Assembly (NCBI GenBank): GCA_902506565.1
Contig: LR732703.1
Location: 4,296,883-4,360,882 of the forward strand
DNA from: Burkholderiales bacterium 8X
Lineage (GTDB): Bacteria; Pseudomonadota; Gammaproteobacteria; Burkholderiales; Burkholderiaceae_C
Direction of reading: 5' to 3'
DNA: 64,000 nucleotides
Below the pieces are notes generated by a model. It saw only the letters and a list, made by a program, of their open reading frames with translations, was not told the origin of the DNA and ran no database searches. The position numbers and the translations under genes are program-made. This document shows, in pieces, positions 17,230-29,815 of this stretch. Position 1 is the first letter of the stretch, and each line of letters starts with the position of its first letter.

Positions 17230-19899
17230 TCAGAGCACCACATTGACGAGCCGGCCCGGCACCACGATGACCCGCTTGGCAGGCGCGCCTTCGGCCTGCT
17301 TGACCACCGGCTCGGACTGCAGGGCGGCGCGCTCGATGTCTTCCTTGGAGGCGCCGGCGGCGACGCTGATCGAGCCGCGCAGCTTGCCGTTGATCTGCAG
17401 CATCAGCTCGATTTCTTCCTGTTCGAGCGCGATGACATCGACCTGCGGCCAGGGTGCGTCGAGCAGGCTGCCCATCTGCGCGTCGTAGCCGAGCAGCTTC
17501 CAGAGTTCGTGGGTGATGTGCGGGGTGGCCGGGTACAAGGTGCGCAGCAGGATGCCGAAGCCCTCGCGCACCGCGGCGCGGTCGCCGGCGCTGCCGTCGG
17601 GCTTGAAGCTTTCGAGCGCGTTCAGCAGCTTCATGGCACCGGAGACCACGGTGTTGTATTGCATGCGCTGGTAGTCGTAGTCGACCTGCCGCAGCACGGT
17701 GTGCACTTCGCGCCGGAGCGCTTTGGCCGCCTTGCCGAACGGCATGCGGATGCTGATGGTTGCCGACTCGGTCGACTGATTCGCCGCGGACGACTCCGCG
17801 CCGCCCGCGGTCGCCTCTGCGAAGCCGAAGTTCCACACCCGCCGCAAGAAGCGCGAGCTGCCCTCGACCGCGGCATCGTTCCACTCGAGCGTCGCCTCGG
17901 GCGGCGCGGTGAACATGGTGTAGAGGCGTGCGGTATCGGCGCCGTACTTCTCGATCAGGTCTTGCGGGTCGACGCCGTTGCGCTCGCTCTTGCCCATCTT
18001 GCCGACGCCGCCGTACTCGACCGGCGTGCCGTCCGCCGCGGTGCCGCCGGTGACGCGTCCCTGCGCATCGAGCGTTGGCGTGACTTCGCTCGGCGGGTAG
18101 TAGTCCTTGCCGCCCTTTTCGTTCCGGCGATAGAAGATGTGGTTGAGCACCATGCCCTGGGTCAGCAGCTTGCTGAAGGGCTCGTCGATGGAGACCAGGC
18201 CCAGGTCGCGCATCACCTTGGTCCAGAAGCGGGCGTAGAGCAGGTGCAGGATCGCGTGCTCGATGCCGCCGATGTATTGGTCCATCGGCATCCAGTAGCG
18301 CGCGCCCTCGCCGACCATGGCCTGGTCGTTCGACGGATCGCAGTACCGCATGAAGTACCACGAGCTGTCGACGAAGGTGTCCATCGTGTCGGTCTCGCGC
18401 CGCGCGGGCTTGCCGCACACGGGGCACTGCACGCCGGCGTGGAAGCCTTCGTGGCGCACCAGCGGATTGCCGGAGCCGTCCGGCACCAGGTCGGTCGGCA
18501 GGATGACCGGCAGGTCCTTCTCGGGTACCGGCACTGCGCCGTGCTCGTCGCAATGGATGATCGGGATCGGCGTGCCCCAGTAGCGCTGGCGGCTCACGCC
18601 CCAGTCGCGCAGCCGCCAGGTGGTCTGCAGCGCGCCGAGGCCCTTTTGCGAGAGCGCGTGCGCCACAGCCTTAACCGCCTCCGCATGGCTCATGCCGCTG
18701 AAGTTGTCCGAGTTGATGGTGACGCCGCGGGTCTTGTCGGCGTACCAGTCCTGCCAGCGGTGGTAGTCGAAATCGGGCTCGTCGTCGACCAGCACCACCT
18801 GGATGATCTCGATGCCGTACTTGTTGGCGAAGGCGAAGTCGCGTTCGTCGTGCGCCGGCACGCCCATCACGGCGCCGTCGCCATAGTTGATGAGGACGTA
18901 GTTGCCGACCCACACCGGGATCTGCTCGTCGGTGATCGGATGCCGGACCGTGAGCCCCGTGGACACGCCGCGCTTTTCCTGCGTGGCGAGCTCGGCCTCG
19001 GTGGTGCCGCCGTTCTTGCACTCTTCGATGAAGGCAGCGACCTTCGGGTCGAGCCGGGCGGCATGCATCGCGAGCGGATGCTCCGGCGCGACTGCACAAA
19101 ACGTGACGCCCATGATCGTGTCGGCGCGGGTCGTGAAGACGTACAGGCGCCCGTCCTGGATCAGCTCGCCCTTTTCATCCGCAATGTCGTGCGTGAAGGC
19201 GAAGCGCAGGCCCTCGCTCTTGCCGATCCAGTTTTCCTGCATCAGCTTGACCCGCTCGGGCCAGCCGGGCAGCTTGTGCTGCGTGTGCTCGAGCAGCTCA
19301 GCGGCGTAGTCGCTGATCTTCAGGTAGTAGCCGGGGATTTCGCGCCGCTCGACCGTGGCGCCGGTGCGCCAACCCTTGCCGTCGATGACCTGCTCGTTCG
19401 CCAGCACCGTCTGGTCGACCGGGTCCCAGTTGACCACCTGGGTCTTGCGGTACGCGATGCCTTTTTCGAGCATCTTCAAGAAGAGCCACTGGTTCCACTT
19501 GTAGTAGCTCGGATCGCAGGTCGCGACCTCGCGGCTCCAGTCGATGGCCAGCCCCATCGCCTGCAGCTGGCCCTTCATGTAGGCGATGTTTTCGTAGGTC
19601 CACTTGGCCGGCGGCACGCCGTTCTTCAAGGCGGCGTTTTCGGCCGGCAGCCCGAAAGCGTCCCATCCCATCGGCATCAGGACGTTGTAGCCCGTCATGC
19701 GCAAGTAGCGCGCGAGCATGTCGTTGATGGTGTAGTTGCGCACATGCCCCATGTGAAGCTTGCCGCTGGGGTAGGGCAGCATCGAGCAGGCGTAGTACTT
19801 CTTCTTGCGCGCGTCTTCGGTCACGCGGTAGACATCGGCGGCGCTCCAGGCGGACTGCGCGGCGGACTCGACGTCTGCGGGTTTGTAGCTGGGGTTCAT
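17230..19899 (-). CDS. leuS: Leucyl-tRNA synthetase
   Basis: Class I aminoacyl-tRNA synthetase charging tRNA-Leu. It has 889 aa from the ATG at 19899 ([12 protein letters not shown]), the standard N-terminus; the frame runs to 20049 but the extra part looks non-coding. The HIGH-type motif is HMGH in [14 protein letters not shown]. The CP1 editing domain is present ([37 protein letters not shown]). The tRNA-binding C-terminal part ends [19 protein letters not shown]. The KMSKS loop reads KMGKS (634-638) followed by ERNGVDPQ, so the conserved Ser is Gly; this may be a lineage variant. The bases before the ATG are pyrimidine-rich, without a Shine-Dalgarno match. Confidence 0.97.
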   Translation of the reverse strand: MNPSYKPADVESAAQSAWSAADVYRVTEDARKKKYYACSMLPYPSGKLHMGHVRNYTINDMLARYLRMTGYNVLMPMGWDAFGLPAENAALKNGVPPAKWTYENIAYMKGQLQAMGLAIDWSREVATCDPSYYKWNQWLFLKMLEKGIAYRKTQVVNWDPVDQTVLANEQVIDGKGWRTGATVERREIPGYYLKISDYAAELLEHTQHKLPGWPERVKLMQENWIGKSEGLRFAFTHDIADEKGELIQDGRLYVFTTRADTIMGVTFCAVAPEHPLAMHAARLDPKVAAFIEECKNGGTTEAELATQEKRGVSTGLTVRHPITDEQIPVWVGNYVLINYGDGAVMGVPAHDERDFAFANKYGIEIIQVVLVDDEPDFDYHRWQDWYADKTRGVTINSDNFSGMSHAEAVKAVAHALSQKGLGALQTTWRLRDWGVSRQRYWGTPIPIIHCDEHGAVPVPEKDLPVILPTDLVPDGSGNPLVRHEGFHAGVQCPVCGKPARRETDTMDTFVDSSWYFMRYCDPSNDQAMVGEGARYWMPMDQYIGGIEHAILHLLYARFWTKVMRDLGLVSIDEPFSKLLTQGMVLNHIFYRRNEKGGKDYYPPSEVTPTLDAQGRVTGGTAADGTPVEYGGVGKMGKSERNGVDPQDLIEKYGADTARLYTMFTAPPEATLEWNDAAVEGSSRFLRRVWNFGFAEATAGGAESSAANQSTESATISIRMPFGKAAKALRREVHTVLRQVDYDYQRMQYNTVVSGAMKLLNALESFKPDGSAGDRAAVREGFGILLRTLYPATPHITHELWKLLGYDAQMGSLLDAPWPQVDVIALEQEEIELMLQINGKLRGSISVAAGASKEDIERAALQSEPVVKQAEGAPAKRVIVVPGRLVNVVL

Positions 19900-20013
19900 G
19901 AGGTAGGAGAGAGCGACGGGCGCCGCCTGCGGTACGCGGAAGCGGAAGCAGATTATCGCGGCAGGCGTGGCGGGCCTTGCCGTGCTTTCAAGCGGGTGCC
20001 GATCGGCTCCGGT

Positions 20014-20037
20014 CGTGGCCGCCCCAGCGCGGCCACG
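20014..20037. terminator. GC-rich hairpin between leuS and the macro-like gene
   Basis: CGTGGCCG (20014-20021) and CGGCCACG (20030-20037) form a perfect 8-bp stem 13 bases past the stop of the macro-like gene. On the + strand it is followed by GGCTTTTC, on the minus strand by no T run. It could end the minus-strand transcript of the macro-like gene, but the missing U tract makes this weak. Confidence 0.35.
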
Positions 20038-20049
20038 GCTTTTCGACAC

Positions 20050-22038
20050 TCAGGTCTTGGCAGGCTGGAATTCGCTTTGGAGCTTCGTCAGGGCCTCGGT
20101 CGGCGTGTTGTAGCTGATCAGGCGGACATCGAGAGAGTGGTTCGCCAGCAGCAGGAGTGCGCGTCTGATGGCGCTCAAGATCCACGCTTCGCGGTTGCCG
20201 AACGCATGGCCGCCGATCAGCGTGAGGAAGACGATCTTCGAGCTATCGGCTTCCTTCCTGGAGTTGGCAAGGCCTGCCAACAGGGTCGCTTCGTAGGTCG
20301 CGTCGAGAATCAGTTGGGCGAAAGGTCGAAGCAGGTCTTTTTCCGGCCCGTCCAGGTCCTGGAGAGGCAAGGCGGAACACAGCAATTGGGTGACCGCGTG
20401 GCCGGATTCCAAATGGTCGCTCGTGATCTCGACCGGACCGTGAATACCGACCTTCAATTTACCCATCAACCTCTTGCGATCGCTTTCGCCGAGATTGGCG
20501 AAGTAGGTTTCAATTCGGGTTGCCGCCCCTTTCGGAAATTGCGCATACCCGTTCTTCATGCTGACGACCGGGCCGCCAATTGCGGTTTTCATGATTTCTG
20601 CAATATCGGCCAGACAATTGATCTGACGGTCCTTGGTTTGCCCGAACTCCAAACCCATCGGAATGCAATACTGCCGGAATAGCGTTGCAGCCCCGGCAGC
20701 CATGGCGCAGGCAGGACCTTGGGTCTTATCTTGAGCGTAGATGGTGATTCCAAGCTCCGGGACTTGGTTCTTGCTCGCCATCTCCAACAAATTGAATTGG
20801 GAGGCCACCTGAAAGACGGCATTCGCGTACTTCGACTGCCCTAGGTAATCCCTTACATCGCCTTCGACAATGCGAAACTTCAGGCCATTCGGATTTTCCT
20901 TGATCTTGCTGCAGCTTTCTCGAAGCGAATCCAGGGACTTGAGCCTGAGACGTCCGATCAGGTACTTTTTCTGGTTGACCAAGGAATGAAGGTATTTGCC
21001 ATCGACGACAAATTGCTTCTGATTTTTCTTGTAGTTGTTCTTGGATTCGGTAAAACCGGTCAACTTTTCGAACCAGTTTTTTTGTTCGTTGACTGGCAGA
21101 AGTGTCTTCGATGCCTTGGGCATCGAGGATGTCGATGTCGATGTCGATGTCGGGTTGGTCGAAGTCGGAATCGAGGTTGCCGTTGTGGTCGTCGTTGTCG
21201 TGGTGGTTGCTGTGCCACCGGTGGCAACCACCGATGACGGCAACTGCTGCAGGTTCGATCGATCGGCAAACCAGGCCGCCATTTCCTTGACGAAGTTCAT
21301 GACCTCGATCGAAACCTGATCGCGGTAGACGAGATAGATCTGCAGCTGCCGAGGATGGATCTTCTTCAATGCAGACCTCATCGCGTCGATGATCCATGCC
21401 TCGGGAATCCTGTTGGCACCGGCGCCGAGCATGGTCAGCGCCAACTTGTCCGAGTACCCTTTCTTCTGATTCGCCACCGCCGCCAGCAAGGTTGCCTCGT
21501 AGGCGGCCTCCAGCAGAAGGCTTGCAAGCGGCTTGAAGACGTCGAGTTTGATTTTCTCGAGCCATTCGAGGCTGCCGCAATAAACCTGCGTCACGTTGAT
21601 GGGCAGCGCGCCGATGCACTCGATGGTGACTTCGACGTTCTTTTGAAGACCCACCGCGACCTTGCCTTTCAGGCTGTCGATTTCGGAACCGGACAATTTT
21701 GCGAGATAGCCGTTCAGCTCGATCAGGCCCGAATTCTTGCAAATGGGCGAACCTTCCTGCATCGACCAGAAATCGCCAATGGGCTTGTTGGTCAGCTCGG
21801 AAATCGCCTTCTCGAATTCGGCCAAGCCATTCAGCTGTATCTTCGCCTGAGGTGCAGCTCGTTGAATTCGAAAGGCATGTAATGGTGTTCGCGCATTCTT
21901 TCGGAAAAAGACGTCTTCCTTTGGCGCGCGAACAAACTCGATTCCTTGAAGAAAGTCGTTCGACTCTGGTCCAGAATGTTCGGGAGAGCCTCCAGGAATT
22001 CGGCGAGCGATTCTGTGGCGCGAAATTTCTTCAACCAT
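20050..22038 (-). CDS. Tandem macro-domain-like protein with Thr/Ser-rich linker, uncharacterised
   Basis: 662 aa in this frame. Two halves are homologous by eye and joined by a low-complexity Thr/Ser linker (about 274-305). Second half: FRIVEGDVRD (388-397), NAVFQVASQFNLLEM (406-420), QGPACAMAAGA (440-450), GQTKDRQINCLADIA (466-480), then ATYEATLLAGLAN, LIGGHAFGNREAWI and RLISYN. First half: KIQLNGLAEFEKAI, AAYEATLLAAVAN, MLGAGANRIPEAWI and IYLVYRD, but nothing matching the GDV, NAVFQ and QGPAC segments, so it looks truncated. The order GD(V), N-A, a Gly/Ala-rich loop and GG-x-x-FGN resembles ADP-ribose-binding macro domains; this is my inference, not a database match. The start is uncertain: another frame opens at an ATG at 22088 with GGGAGAG before it (MISEDRDRKLIAANRPKWL) and runs to 21831, so a frameshift near 21970 may separate the true N-terminus from this frame. 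It is AT-richer than leuS and glgX. Confidence 0.6.
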   Translation of the reverse strand: MVEEISRHRIARRIPGGSPEHSGPESNDFLQGIEFVRAPKEDVFFRKNARTPLHAFRIQRAAPQAKIQLNGLAEFEKAISELTNKPIGDFWSMQEGSPICKNSGLIELNGYLAKLSGSEIDSLKGKVAVGLQKNVEVTIECIGALPINVTQVYCGSLEWLEKIKLDVFKPLASLLLEAAYEATLLAAVANQKKGYSDKLALTMLGAGANRIPEAWIIDAMRSALKKIHPRQLQIYLVYRDQVSIEVMNFVKEMAAWFADRSNLQQLPSSVVATGGTATTTTTTTTTATSIPTSTNPTSTSTSTSSMPKASKTLLPVNEQKNWFEKLTGFTESKNNYKKNQKQFVVDGKYLHSLVNQKKYLIGRLRLKSLDSLRESCSKIKENPNGLKFRIVEGDVRDYLGQSKYANAVFQVASQFNLLEMASKNQVPELGITIYAQDKTQGPACAMAAGAATLFRQYCIPMGLEFGQTKDRQINCLADIAEIMKTAIGGPVVSMKNGYAQFPKGAATRIETYFANLGESDRKRLMGKLKVGIHGPVEITSDHLESGHAVTQLLCSALPLQDLDGPEKDLLRPFAQLILDATYEATLLAGLANSRKEADSSKIVFLTLIGGHAFGNREAWILSAIRRALLLLANHSLDVRLISYNTPTEALTKLQSEFQPAKT
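21128..21151 (+). repeat. GATGTC hexanucleotide repeat, four perfect copies
   Basis: Four head-to-tail copies of GATGTC, read on the minus strand as alternating Thr/Ser codons in the linker of the macro-like protein. A neighbouring GTT/GTC/GTG-rich tract (about 21177-21215) encodes the oligo-Thr run. Copy-number change in steps of six bases would alter linker length without breaking the frame. Confidence 0.85.
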
Positions 22039-22250
22039 TTCGGCCGATTCGCTGCAATCAACTTCCGATCCCGATCTTCACTGATCATAATGCTCTCCCA
22101 TTTGTGAATCTTGTATGTGCGGCGCGCAACAGAACGCTCCTAGCCCCATCGTGTTGCGGCGCCGCTTCGAATTCAATCCGACGAGGGCCTTAGCGCCAAT
22201 ACCTTGCGGGTTCTCATGTCACCGACGAATTGTTCGGCCGATCAAGCTTC

Positions 22251-22287
22251 CTGTTGCGCCGGGCAGCCCGGCCAATAATCAACCCCA
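22251..22287 (+). promoter_or_regulatory. Candidate glgX promoter, possibly giving a leaderless mRNA
   Basis: AATAAT (22274-22279) is a good -10 match; TTGCGC (22254-22259) is an imperfect -35 at a short 14-base spacing. The expected start point falls at about 22286, only 1-2 bases before the glgX ATG at 22288, and no Shine-Dalgarno site is visible before that ATG. Both facts fit a leaderless transcript, but neither proves it. Confidence 0.3.
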
Positions 22288-24384
22288 ATGAACATCGGCA
22301 ACCCCTACCCTCTCGGCGCAACCTTCGGCAATCAGCCCGGCGTGAATTTCGCCGTGGCGGCACCCCACGCCCGTGCCGTCGAGCTGTGCCTGTTCGATTC
22401 GGCCGGGCAGGCAGAAACCCAGCGCCTGCGCCTCCCGGCCTGCACCGACGGCGTTTGGCATGGCGCGCTGCCTTCGGCTCAGGCCGGGCTCGTCTACGGC
22501 TTGCGGGTACACGGCCCGTACGAGCCGAGCCGCGGCCATCGCTTCAACCCGGCTAAGGTCTTGCTCGACCCTTATGCGCGGGAGGTCGTGGGCCGCTACG
22601 ACGGCGGCGAGATCTACCGCGGCGGCGATCCACGCGACAACGCCGCGGTTGCGCTGAAGGCGAGGGTCGCGGCGCCGCTCGATCGACTGCCGCCGCGGCA
22701 CGTCCACATCGCGCCGTCCGAACGGGTGCTCTACGAGCTGCACGTGCGCGGCCAGACCATGCGCCACCCGTCGGTGCCGGCCGAACTGCGGGGCAGCTTC
22801 GCGGGCCTCGCCCAGCCCGCGGTGCTCGATCACCTGCAACGACTCGGCGTTACGACCTTGAGCCTGATGCCGGTTCAGCACCGCGCCGACGAAGAACGGC
22901 TGTTGCAGATGAAGCTGCGCAACCACTGGGGCTACAACACGATCGGCTGGTTCGCTCCCGAGGCGCGCTACTGGAGCGGCCGCGCCGGCAGCAGCCCGGC
23001 GAGCGAGTTCCGGGACATGGTCGACGCCATTCACGCGCGCGGCATGGAAGTCGTGATCGACGTGGTCTACAACCACAGCGCCGAGACCGACGAATTCGGG
23101 CCGACGCTCTCGCTGCGAGGCATCGACAACGCGCTCTACTACCGGCTGCGCCCCGACGACCGCTCGCTGTACGAGAACTGGACCGGCTGCGGCAACTGCC
23201 TCGACTTTCGCGAGCCGCGCGTGGTGCAGCTGGCGATGGACAGCCTGCGCTACTGGCATACCGAGCTCGGCGTCGACGGATTCCGCTTCGACCTGGCGCC
23301 GGTGCTGGGCCGCGCAGGCGGCACCGGCGGCCTCGACTTCGATCCGCGTTCGCCCTTCCTGGCCGCGGTCGCGCAAGACCCGCAACTCGCGGGCGCGCTG
23401 ATGATCGCGGAACCGTGGGACATCGGACCGGACGGCTACCGCCTCGGCGGCTTTCCGGCGGGCTGGCTCGAATGGAACGATCGCTATCGGGATACGCAGC
23501 GCGGCTTCTGGCTGCATACCGAATCGACGACCCGCGGCCAGTTCGCGCACCGGTTCGCGGCATCGAGCGGCGAGTTTCGACGGGGTGGCCGGGCGCCGAC
23601 CGCCAGCGTCAATTTCGTTGCGGCGCACGACGGCTTCACGCTGCGCGACCTGCTGAGCTACGAGGAGCGGCACAACCTGGCCAACGGCGAGAACAATCGC
23701 GACGGGCACGGCCACAACCTGAGCCGCAACTTCGGGGTCGAGGGCGATACGGACGACGCGCGAATCCTGTCCGAACGCAGCCGCCTGGCGCGCGCGCTGC
23801 TCGCCTCGCTGCTCTTCTCGCAGGGCACGCCGATGCTGCTGGCGGGCGACGAGCTCGGCCACACGCAGAACGGCAACAACAACGCCTATTGCCAGGACAA
23901 CGAGACCACCTGGATCGACTGGTCGAAGGCGGACGAAGGGCTGGCGCGATACGTGTCGCGACTTCTTTCGCTCCGGCGGCGAGCAGCGCCGCTTCGGCGA
24001 GCGCAGTGGTGGCCCTCGGGGCCGGGCGATGCGCTGCAGGGCGCGAAGGTCGAATGGCTTTCGCCGGAAGGCCGGCTCCTCGATGCGGGCGATTGGGAGC
24101 GGCACGACCGGCGCGCGTTGGCGATCCTGTTCGACGAGGGCGAGGTCGATGCGGGCGACCGCGCGGACCCTCGGTCGATGCCGACCCCCGACGATCGGCC
24201 GCATCGACGCTGGCTGCTGCTGCTCAACGCCGAGCTGCAGCCGGTCGACTTCGAGCTGCCGCCCGGTGCCTGGTCGCGCTTGCTGGCAAGCGATGCCGTA
24301 GGCGCCCAAGGCGAGCAGGACGAACTGCCGATCGGGGGTTCGCAGCAGCTTCCGGCCTCGAGCATTTGGTTGGCCGAAACCTGA
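22288..24384 (+). CDS. glgX: Glycogen debranching enzyme GlgX (GH13 isoamylase type)
   Basis: Hydrolyses alpha-1,6 branches of phosphorylase-limited glycogen in the cytoplasm. 698 aa, normal for GlgX. The N-terminal CBM48 domain begins PYPLGATFGNQPGVNFAV. The GH13 barrel carries VIDVVYNHSAE, the nucleophile Asp335 in GFRFDLA, the acid/base Glu375 in MIAEPWDIG and the His447-Asp448 pair in AAHDGFT. LAGDELGHTQNGNNNAYCQDN near residue 520 is typical of GlgX (LAGDELGHTQNGNNN). It is the first gene of glgX-glgC-glgA-glgP; glgC follows 72 bases later. The ATG at 22288 starts the conserved domain directly. Confidence 0.96.
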   Translation: MNIGNPYPLGATFGNQPGVNFAVAAPHARAVELCLFDSAGQAETQRLRLPACTDGVWHGALPSAQAGLVYGLRVHGPYEPSRGHRFNPAKVLLDPYAREVVGRYDGGEIYRGGDPRDNAAVALKARVAAPLDRLPPRHVHIAPSERVLYELHVRGQTMRHPSVPAELRGSFAGLAQPAVLDHLQRLGVTTLSLMPVQHRADEERLLQMKLRNHWGYNTIGWFAPEARYWSGRAGSSPASEFRDMVDAIHARGMEVVIDVVYNHSAETDEFGPTLSLRGIDNALYYRLRPDDRSLYENWTGCGNCLDFREPRVVQLAMDSLRYWHTELGVDGFRFDLAPVLGRAGGTGGLDFDPRSPFLAAVAQDPQLAGALMIAEPWDIGPDGYRLGGFPAGWLEWNDRYRDTQRGFWLHTESTTRGQFAHRFAASSGEFRRGGRAPTASVNFVAAHDGFTLRDLLSYEERHNLANGENNRDGHGHNLSRNFGVEGDTDDARILSERSRLARALLASLLFSQGTPMLLAGDELGHTQNGNNNAYCQDNETTWIDWSKADEGLARYVSRLLSLRRRAAPLRRAQWWPSGPGDALQGAKVEWLSPEGRLLDAGDWERHDRRALAILFDEGEVDAGDRADPRSMPTPDDRPHRRWLLLLNAELQPVDFELPPGAWSRLLASDAVGAQGEQDELPIGGSQQLPASSIWLAET

Positions 24385-24456
24385 AACGCTTCACGCCGCG
24401 GCGGGCCGATGGTCGCTTCGCGGTGCTAGGCTCGATGACCCGTACAACCACGAGTC

Positions 24457-25764
24457 ATGACCATGGCCACCCTCAACGAGACGCCGCCCGAACAGCTGCA
24501 GGCCCACCAGCTGGTGCGCCGAACCATCGCCCTGGTATTGGCCGGCGGCCGCGGCTCGCGGCTCAAGCAACTGACCGACCGGCGCGCCAAGCCCGCCGTG
24601 TACTTCGGCGGCAAGTTCCGCATCATCGATTTCGCGCTGTCCAACTGCCTCAATTCGGGCATCCGGCGAATGGCCGTGGTCACCCAGTACAAGTCGCATT
24701 CGCTGATGCGCCACCTGCAGCGCGGCTGGAGCTTCCTGCGGGCCGAGCTCAACGAGATGGTGGACGTGCTGCCGGCGCAGCAGCGCATGGGCGACGAAAG
24801 CTGGTATCGCGGCACGGCGGACGCGGTGTACCAGAACCTGGACATCATCCAGACCAAGTCGACGCCGCACGACTACGTGGTGGTGCTGGCCGGTGACCAC
24901 ATCTACAAGATGGACTACTCGATCATGGTCATGGACCATGTGCGCCGCGGCGGCGGCTGCACGGTCGGCTGCATCGAGGTGCCGCGGATGGAGGCCACCG
25001 CCTTCGGCGTGATGCATGTCGACGCCGACTACCGGATCACCGATTTCCTCGAGAAGCCGGCCGACCCGCCCGCCATGCCGGGCAAGCCCGAGACCGCGCT
25101 CGCGAGCATGGGCATCTATGTCTTCGATTCGGAGTACCTCTTCGACCTGCTCGAAAAGGACAGCGCCGACCTCGACTCCGAGCACGATTTCGGCAAGAAC
25201 ATCATTCCGCGCGCGGTGGCCGAGGGCCGCGCCATCGCGCATCGGTTCTCGCTGTCTTGCGTCACCCGCGACGCGCCAGGCATGCAACGCCAGGCCTACT
25301 GGCGGGATGTCGGCACGATTGATGCATTCTGGGCAGCCAACCTCGACCTGGCGTCGGTCACCCCCGAACTGGACATCTATGACACGGCCTGGCCGATCTG
25401 GACCTACCAACGACAACTGCCGCCCGCCAAGTTCGTCCTGGACATCGCGGGCAACACCGGCATGACGGTCAACACCATCGTCTCGGGCGGCTGCATCGTG
25501 TCGGGTTCGCAGGTCAAGGACACGGTGCTGTTCTCGAACGTGCGGATCCATTCCTTCTGCAACATCCTCGAAGCGGTGCTGCTGCCGGACGTGGAGGTCC
25601 ATCGCGGTGCGCGGCTCAAGAAGGTGGTGGTGGACCGCGGCTGCGTGATTCCGGCCGGCATGGTGGTCGGCGAAGATGCCGAGGCCGATGCCGAACGCTT
25701 CGAGCGCACCGAGAACGGCGTGGTGCTGATCACCCGCGACATGCTGAAAAGGCTTCCTGCCTGA
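24457..25764 (+). CDS. glgC: Glucose-1-phosphate adenylyltransferase
   Basis: Makes ADP-glucose from glucose-1-phosphate and ATP, the committed step of bacterial glycogen synthesis. 435 aa, normal length. The nucleotide-binding motif LAGGRGSRL lies at 29-36, followed by [20 protein letters not shown], of which [15 protein letters not shown] is the family fingerprint, and [11 protein letters not shown]. The sugar-phosphate region contains FLEKPADPP and SMGIYVF. The C-terminal left-handed beta-helix ([18 protein letters not shown]) is present, so the protein is probably allosterically regulated as in E. coli. The stop TGA overlaps the ATG of glgA by one base, showing translational coupling. Confidence 0.96.
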   Translation: MTMATLNETPPEQLQAHQLVRRTIALVLAGGRGSRLKQLTDRRAKPAVYFGGKFRIIDFALSNCLNSGIRRMAVVTQYKSHSLMRHLQRGWSFLRAELNEMVDVLPAQQRMGDESWYRGTADAVYQNLDIIQTKSTPHDYVVVLAGDHIYKMDYSIMVMDHVRRGGGCTVGCIEVPRMEATAFGVMHVDADYRITDFLEKPADPPAMPGKPETALASMGIYVFDSEYLFDLLEKDSADLDSEHDFGKNIIPRAVAEGRAIAHRFSLSCVTRDAPGMQRQAYWRDVGTIDAFWAANLDLASVTPELDIYDTAWPIWTYQRQLPPAKFVLDIAGNTGMTVNTIVSGGCIVSGSQVKDTVLFSNVRIHSFCNILEAVLLPDVEVHRGARLKKVVVDRGCVIPAGMVVGEDAEADAERFERTENGVVLITRDMLKRLPA

Positions 25765-27247
25765 TGCCTGGAGCGATGCGAATCCTGCAGGTGAGCGCGG
25801 AGATCTTTCCGCTCCTGAAGACCGGCGGGCTGGCCGACGTGGCCGGCGCCCTTCCGATGGCCCTCGCGGCCGAAGGCCAGGACGTGCGGGTGCTGTTGCC
25901 CGGCTTTCCGGCGATCCTCGAGAAGCTGTCGGATGCCCGCCCGATCGGCGGCATCGTCGCACCCTGGGGCGCCCGCGCCGAGCTCAAGCTGGGCCGCGTG
26001 GCGCTGGCCGACGGCGTGGCGATGCCCGCGTACGTCATCGATGCGCCCGACTACTACGGCCGCCCCGGCAACCCGTACGAGAACCCGCAGCGCGAACCCT
26101 ACGGCGACAACCATCTGCGATTCGCGCTGCTGTCGTTCGCGGCGGCCCGCGTGGCGCAGGGCATCGACGCCGACTGGCAGCCGCAGGTCGTGCATGCCCA
26201 CGATTGGCACGCCGGGCTGGTGCCCGCCTACATCGCCTTCGAGCGCGGCTCGTCCAACGGCGCCGGCGCCGGGGCGGGGGCTGCCACGGTGTTCACCGTA
26301 CACAACCTGGCCTACCAGGGGCTTTTTCCGCGCACGCATTTCGATGCGCTGGGCCTGCCGCCTTCGGCCTTCGACGTGAACGGACTGGAGTTCTACGGCC
26401 AGCTGTCGTTCATGAAGGCGGGGCTCTATTACGCGGATCGCCTGACGACCGTGAGCCCCACCTACGCCCGCGAGATCCAGACCCCGGAACAAGGTTTCGG
26501 CCTCGACGGGCTCCTGAAAAGCCGCTCAAGCCAGCTCACCGGCATCCTGAACGCGGTCGACGACGGCGTCTGGAACCCGGCCGTCGACACGCTGCTGCCC
26601 CAGGCCTTCGACGTGCGCAAGCCTGCCGGCAAGGCGCGCTGCAAGGCGCTGCTGCAAGAAGAACTCGGCCTCGCGCTCCGGGACGATGCGCCGCTCTTCG
26701 TGGTGGTGAGCCGGCTCACCGAACAAAAGGGCCTGCACCTGGTGCTCGATGCGCTCGATGCGCTGGTGACCGCGGGCGGACAGCTGGCGCTGCTCGGAAG
26801 CGGCGACGGCTGGCTCGAACAGGCGTTCGTCGAACGCGCCGCTCGATCGCCGCGCGCCATCAGCGTCACCATCGGCTACAACGAACCGCTTGCACACCGG
26901 CTCTTCGGCGCCGGCGACGTGACGATCGTCCCTTCGCTCTTCGAGCCTTGCGGCCTCACGCAGATGTACGGGCTCAAATACGGTAGTCTTCCCTTGGTCC
27001 GCCGGGTCGGCGGGCTGGCCGATACGGTCACCGATTGCAGCCTCGAGAACATGGCCGACGGCACCGCCACCGGCTTCGTGTTCGACGAATTCCGGTCCGA
27101 GGAATTCACCCGTGCCTTGCGGCGCGCCTTCGCGCTCCATGCGCGGCCCGCCGATTGGCGCCGTGTTCGCGCCGCCGCCATGCGGCGCCCTGCCGATTGG
27201 CGACACGCCGCCGCCCATTACCTGAACGTCTACAAGGAAGCCCTTCC

Positions 27248-27251
<4 letters not shown>
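25764..27251 (+). CDS. glgA: Glycogen synthase (ADP-glucose type)
   Basis: Extends alpha-1,4-glucan chains using ADP-glucose (GT5 family, GT-B fold). 495 aa. The ADP-glucose-binding motif KTGGL is at 19-23 ([21 protein letters not shown]). Other landmarks are [41 protein letters not shown] and the C-terminal catalytic Glu region [21 protein letters not shown] (here split: [21 protein letters not shown]). A second ATG four codons in ([11 protein letters not shown], 25776) is the more usual N-terminus, so the first four residues are uncertain. The start overlaps the glgC stop and the end overlaps the glgP start. Confidence 0.96.
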
Positions 27252-29785
<2,534 letters not shown>

Positions 29786-29815
29786 ACGCGCGACGGGCGC
29801 GCTGGGCCGGGCTAG

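Noticed and set aside
16762-20682. 1306-codon + strand open frame across lptE, leuS and part of the macro-like gene
   Set aside because: It is antisense to leuS and lptE, which show complete catalytic and lipoprotein motifs; the + strand product has no protein character.
29786-29815. Terminator between glgP and exbD
   Set aside because: The GC-rich sequence gives only short, imperfect stems and no T run on either strand.
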